Source of the DNA: Anaerolineales bacterium
GTDB taxonomy: Bacteria > Chloroflexota > Anaerolineae > Anaerolineales > UBA6663
NCBI GenBank assembly: GCA_017999235.1
Contig: JAGOBN010000143.1
Span: 1 to 8,313 of the forward strand
Direction: 5' to 3'
DNA length: 8,313 nucleotides
This document shows positions 5,974 through 8,313 of the stretch, piece by piece. The notes under the pieces are model-generated. The model did no database searches, was not told the DNA's origin, and was given only the letters and a program-made list of their open reading frames with translations. The position numbers were made by a program, and so were the translations under genes. Numbering within the stretch: position 1 is the first letter of the stretch; the number at the start of each line of letters is the position of its first letter.

Positions 5974-7296
5974 TCATTCCGGCCAGGCAAACAAGCGCTC
6001 CACGCGTTTGAGCTTGCGCGGGCCGGCCGGGGCCTCCAGCGGCGTGAAGCGGAGCTGGGGCATGCCGCCGCCCAGCTGCGCGCACAAGGCCTCCAGCGCG
6101 GCGTGGATGCGCTGTTCGATGTCGGCCGTCTGCGCCGGCGGCGCCGTAAAGCTGATCTCCAGCTGATCGGGCTGGTGCTGGCGCGCGCGATAGGCGTCAA
6201 TCAGCGGGGAGCTGGTGATGATGGCGCGCCGGATGAAGTCCGGATAGGCCCGCGTCCAGCCGCCGCCCGGTTTGGCGAGAATAAAGACGTCATCGCAGCG
6301 GCCTTCGATGCTTTCCAGGGCCGTAAACACCGACCCGCAGCCGCACGGCGCGGCGCGCTCGGTCAGGATATCGTCCAGCCGGTAGTTGATGATCGGCTGG
6401 GTGACGCGGTTGAAGTCGGTGATGATCGGGCTGAACTTGCCGGGGGCGCCGGCCAGCGGCTCGCGCCGGATCGCGACGATGTCCTCCATTAGATGCAAAA
6501 CCCCGTGCGGGCAGGTACAGCCCAAGAACCCCTCGGTCGCCTGATAAATCTGATGCACCGGCTGCCCGAAGCGCTGCCGGATATAGGCCTCATCCAGCGG
6601 GTCGAGGACTTCCGCCACGGCGATCACGCGGCGCGGCCTGAAGCGGACGGCGCTCGTCGCCCGCGCCTGGGCGAGCGCGCGCAGCACGGACGGCGGCGCC
6701 ACCAGGATGCTGGGCTGAAAAGCGTCCAGCCGTTCGAGATGCTGTTCGAGCGGGTCGAGCAGATCGAAATACCAGAACTGGATGTGCCGCGCTTGAACGG
6801 CCGTATAGAGATTGCTGTTGGCGCGCAGAAAGAAGGCTACGCGCTGCGGCCGGTAGAGCGGGTCCGGGAGCGCCCGGGCCAGGATGGCGCCCGCCCACCG
6901 CGCGCGCTCGGCCGGCGAGACCAGGAACAGCCCGCGGTTGCCGGAGGTGCCTGAAGACAGCCCGACCGTGAGGGTGTTAATCGTGGGGGTGAAGTCCCGC
7001 GATTGTTCGGCGCGCAAGGCCACGGCTTCGGCGGCTTCCCGCCGCAGGCCGGCCGTATTCCAATCATCAAAGCGCGCCATCAGCGCGGCCTTGTTGACGA
7101 GGGGCGCGGTCGGCCACGTGCTGAGCGGGCGGTCCTGAAAATAGTCGCGGTAGAACGGTGAGCGCGGGACAACGCGCTGGAGGTGGCGTTCCACCTGGCC
7201 GGCCTGCCAGGCCAGGAGTTCGGCGCGCGTGCGGAAGCGCCGGCGGTAGCGGGTCCGTAGATAACTGTACAGGATCAGCGGCTGAAGACTGCTCAC
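5974..7296 (-). CDS. Adenylate-forming enzyme, PaaK / coenzyme F390 synthetase-like
   Basis: A 440-residue soluble enzyme of the phenylacetate-CoA ligase-like branch of the ANL adenylating superfamily. The phosphate-binding loop is SSGTSGNRG (114-122). The A5 motif is YQATEG (251-256), followed by CPHGVLHLMED (262-272), equivalent to C-x4-LH-x2-ED in PaaK. PIINYRLDD (301-309) is the R-Y-x-x-x-D motif, CGCG (318-321) gives the second Cys pair of a likely zinc site with C260/C262, and EGRCDDVF (331-338) is the hinge GR-x-DD. K428 and K430 near the C-terminus are candidates for the catalytic Lys. The reaction is carboxylate + ATP to acyl-AMP, then transfer to CoA or another acceptor; the substrate is unknown. 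The GTG at 7296 was chosen because it overlaps the oxygenase stop (GTGA) and gives the expected length. An in-frame ATG at 7440 would add 48 non-conserved, arginine-rich residues inside the oxygenase gene. Confidence 0.87.
   Translation of the reverse strand: MSSLQPLILYSYLRTRYRRRFRTRAELLAWQAGQVERHLQRVVPRSPFYRDYFQDRPLSTWPTAPLVNKAALMARFDDWNTAGLRREAAEAVALRAEQSRDFTPTINTLTVGLSSGTSGNRGLFLVSPAERARWAGAILARALPDPLYRPQRVAFFLRANSNLYTAVQARHIQFWYFDLLDPLEQHLERLDAFQPSILVAPPSVLRALAQARATSAVRFRPRRVIAVAEVLDPLDEAYIRQRFGQPVHQIYQATEGFLGCTCPHGVLHLMEDIVAIRREPLAGAPGKFSPIITDFNRVTQPIINYRLDDILTERAAPCGCGSVFTALESIEGRCDDVFILAKPGGGWTRAYPDFIRRAIITSSPLIDAYRARQHQPDQLEISFTAPPAQTADIEQRIHAALEALCAQLGGGMPQLRFTPLEAPAGPRKLKRVERLFAWPE
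7293..7296 (-). promoter_or_regulatory. GTGA stop/start overlap coupling oxygenase and ligase
   Basis: The TGA of the Rieske oxygenase (7295-7293) overlaps the GTG start of the adenylate-forming enzyme (7296-7294). A GGA sits 7 bases upstream inside the oxygenase gene. This arrangement normally means re-initiation and matched production of the two proteins. Confidence 0.6.
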
Positions 7297-8309
7297 AACT
7301 GCATCCGCACGACGTGCTCGGCGTCTTCGGCCGCGCCGGGGCCGTGTTTGAGCAGGCGCAGGATGTGCGGGGCCAGGACATCGAGCTCCGTGTACACGTA
7401 GCGGGCGCCGCCAAACCGGCGCAGGTTGGCGGCCTGCCACGCCATCACGCCGCGGTCCTGTTGCAGCGCCTGCCAGAAGAGCGCCTTGACCACCGGCCCG
7501 GCCAGGGCGCCCACCAGCGGGGGCGCCTGCGCCGCCACCAGCGCGAACAGCCGCAGGCGGGTCTCGGTCTCTGGGGTGAAGGTGAGCGTGATGAGCATCC
7601 GGACCGTGCCGCCGGCGCGGTATTCCAGTTGAGCGGTGGCGGGCCAGATAAAGCGCCCGAATGTGCCATCGATGCCGCCGCCAAACAGGCGCCAGATCAA
7701 GCCGGACTGCGCGCCCTCATCCCGGTATTCCGCCTCGGCGCGGTCTGTTCCGCGGCGGACGATCACGGTCACGGTTTTACGCCGGCCCTCCGTGCGGATC
7801 AGTCCGGCGTGGACGAAGTGCGTGTGGGTGCCGTCCAGGAAGTTCTCCAGCGCGTCCGGCAGGGCCGCCTCAACCACCGCCTCGCCGACGAAATGTGTGT
7901 AGCCCCGGGCCTGCCAGAGCGCCCGGCGGGGCGGCGGGGCGGCCGGCGCTTCGCCGGCGGCGGCGTACACCCACAGCAGCCCATCCTGCTCAACCACCGG
8001 AAAGCTGGGCGTCAGGCGGCTCGGGTGCTCGGCCGTTGCCATCAGACCCGGCACCTGCCGGCAGACGCCGCGCGTGTCAAACTGCCAGCCGTGATACGGG
8101 CAAGCCAGACAGTCGCCGGCCACCCGGCCTTTGGAAAGCGGCACATTGCGGTGCGGGCAGCGGTCCAGCAGCGCGCCGGTCTGGCCGGCGCGGGTGCGAA
8201 AGAGGACCAGCGGCGTGCCCAGCAACTGGAACGGGCGCGGCTGCCGGCGGAGTTGCCGGGCTTGGCCGACGAGATGCCAGGCGCGGGCGAGGGCGGCGAT
8301 ATCGGTCAT
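7293..8309 (-). CDS. Rieske [2Fe-2S] non-haem iron oxygenase (aromatic ring-hydroxylating/PaO-like alpha subunit)
   Basis: A 338-residue oxygenase of the single-component-alpha type. The Rieske cluster motif is complete: C51-x-H53, 16 residues, then C70-x2-H73, within CPHRNVPLSKGR and CPYHGWQFD. The mononuclear iron motif E155-x3-D159-x2-H162-x4-H167 (ENFLDGTHTHFVH) carries the two His ligands and the bridging Asp. D285 in QQDRGVMAWQ is the likely third iron ligand. Length and layout fit the vanillate demethylase, pheophorbide a oxygenase and sterol-desaturase group, which hydroxylate, demethylate or desaturate using electrons from a reductase or ferredoxin. No such partner is in the window. 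The ATG at 8309 begins right at the Rieske domain and matches relatives in length; only four bases lie upstream in the window, so its promoter and any earlier operon gene are not visible. Confidence 0.92.
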   Translation of the reverse strand: MTDIAALARAWHLVGQARQLRRQPRPFQLLGTPLVLFRTRAGQTGALLDRCPHRNVPLSKGRVAGDCLACPYHGWQFDTRGVCRQVPGLMATAEHPSRLTPSFPVVEQDGLLWVYAAAGEAPAAPPPRRALWQARGYTHFVGEAVVEAALPDALENFLDGTHTHFVHAGLIRTEGRRKTVTVIVRRGTDRAEAEYRDEGAQSGLIWRLFGGGIDGTFGRFIWPATAQLEYRAGGTVRMLITLTFTPETETRLRLFALVAAQAPPLVGALAGPVVKALFWQALQQDRGVMAWQAANLRRFGGARYVYTELDVLAPHILRLLKHGPGAAEDAEHVVRMQL

Positions 8310-8313
8310 GGGC

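Noticed and set aside
7297..7440. A 48-codon extension of the adenylate-forming enzyme from the ATG at 7440.
   Set aside because: It lies wholly inside the oxygenase gene, is Arg/Pro-rich without family similarity, and the GTG at 7296 forms a typical stop/start overlap.

Overview
The window looks like chromosomal DNA from a GC-rich, free-living bacterium. The composition, the domain mix and the apparently leaderless divergent promoter would fit a Chloroflexota-type lineage (Anaerolineae/Caldilineae), but that is an impression only and no marker gene is present. I see no tRNA, rRNA, CRISPR array, insertion sequence or phage gene. Coding density is very high: almost every gap is under 80 bases, and no stretch longer than 300 bases lacks a gene.

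Layout, right to left along the minus strand: a Rieske [2Fe-2S] non-haem iron oxygenase (8309-7293) is joined by a 4-base GTGA overlap to a PaaK/CoF-synthetase-like adenylate-forming enzyme (7296-5974). A single plus-strand gene follows (4942-5961), a YbhN/LPG-synthase-type flippase-like membrane protein. It converges on the ligase with a 12-base gap and diverges, with a 16-base gap, from a second minus-strand run. That run is a CDP-alcohol phosphatidyltransferase (4925-4341), a GT-C-like polytopic membrane protein (4333-2636), a GNAT/FemAB-like acyltransferase candidate (2618-1473), a FabH-type ketoacyl-ACP synthase III (1439-447) and the first 123 residues of an HD-domain phosphohydrolase (369 to beyond the left edge).

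Taken together, the genes read as an accessory lipid, envelope or specialised-metabolite locus. KAS III could start or condense an acyl chain, the adenylate-forming enzyme could activate a carboxylate, and the Rieske enzyme could oxidise the product. The GNAT-like protein could transfer an acyl or aminoacyl group, the CDP-alcohol enzyme could make a polar lipid head group, and the GT-C and flippase-like proteins could glycosylate or move a lipid-linked product at the membrane. This pathway is inferred from gene co-location. Each enzyme family is well supported, but no substrate can be read from the sequence.

Two further signals stand out. A small palindromic bidirectional promoter region at 4921-4944 would give a leaderless mRNA for the flippase. 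The palindrome GCCGGC is strongly over-represented, with about 60 copies by hand count.
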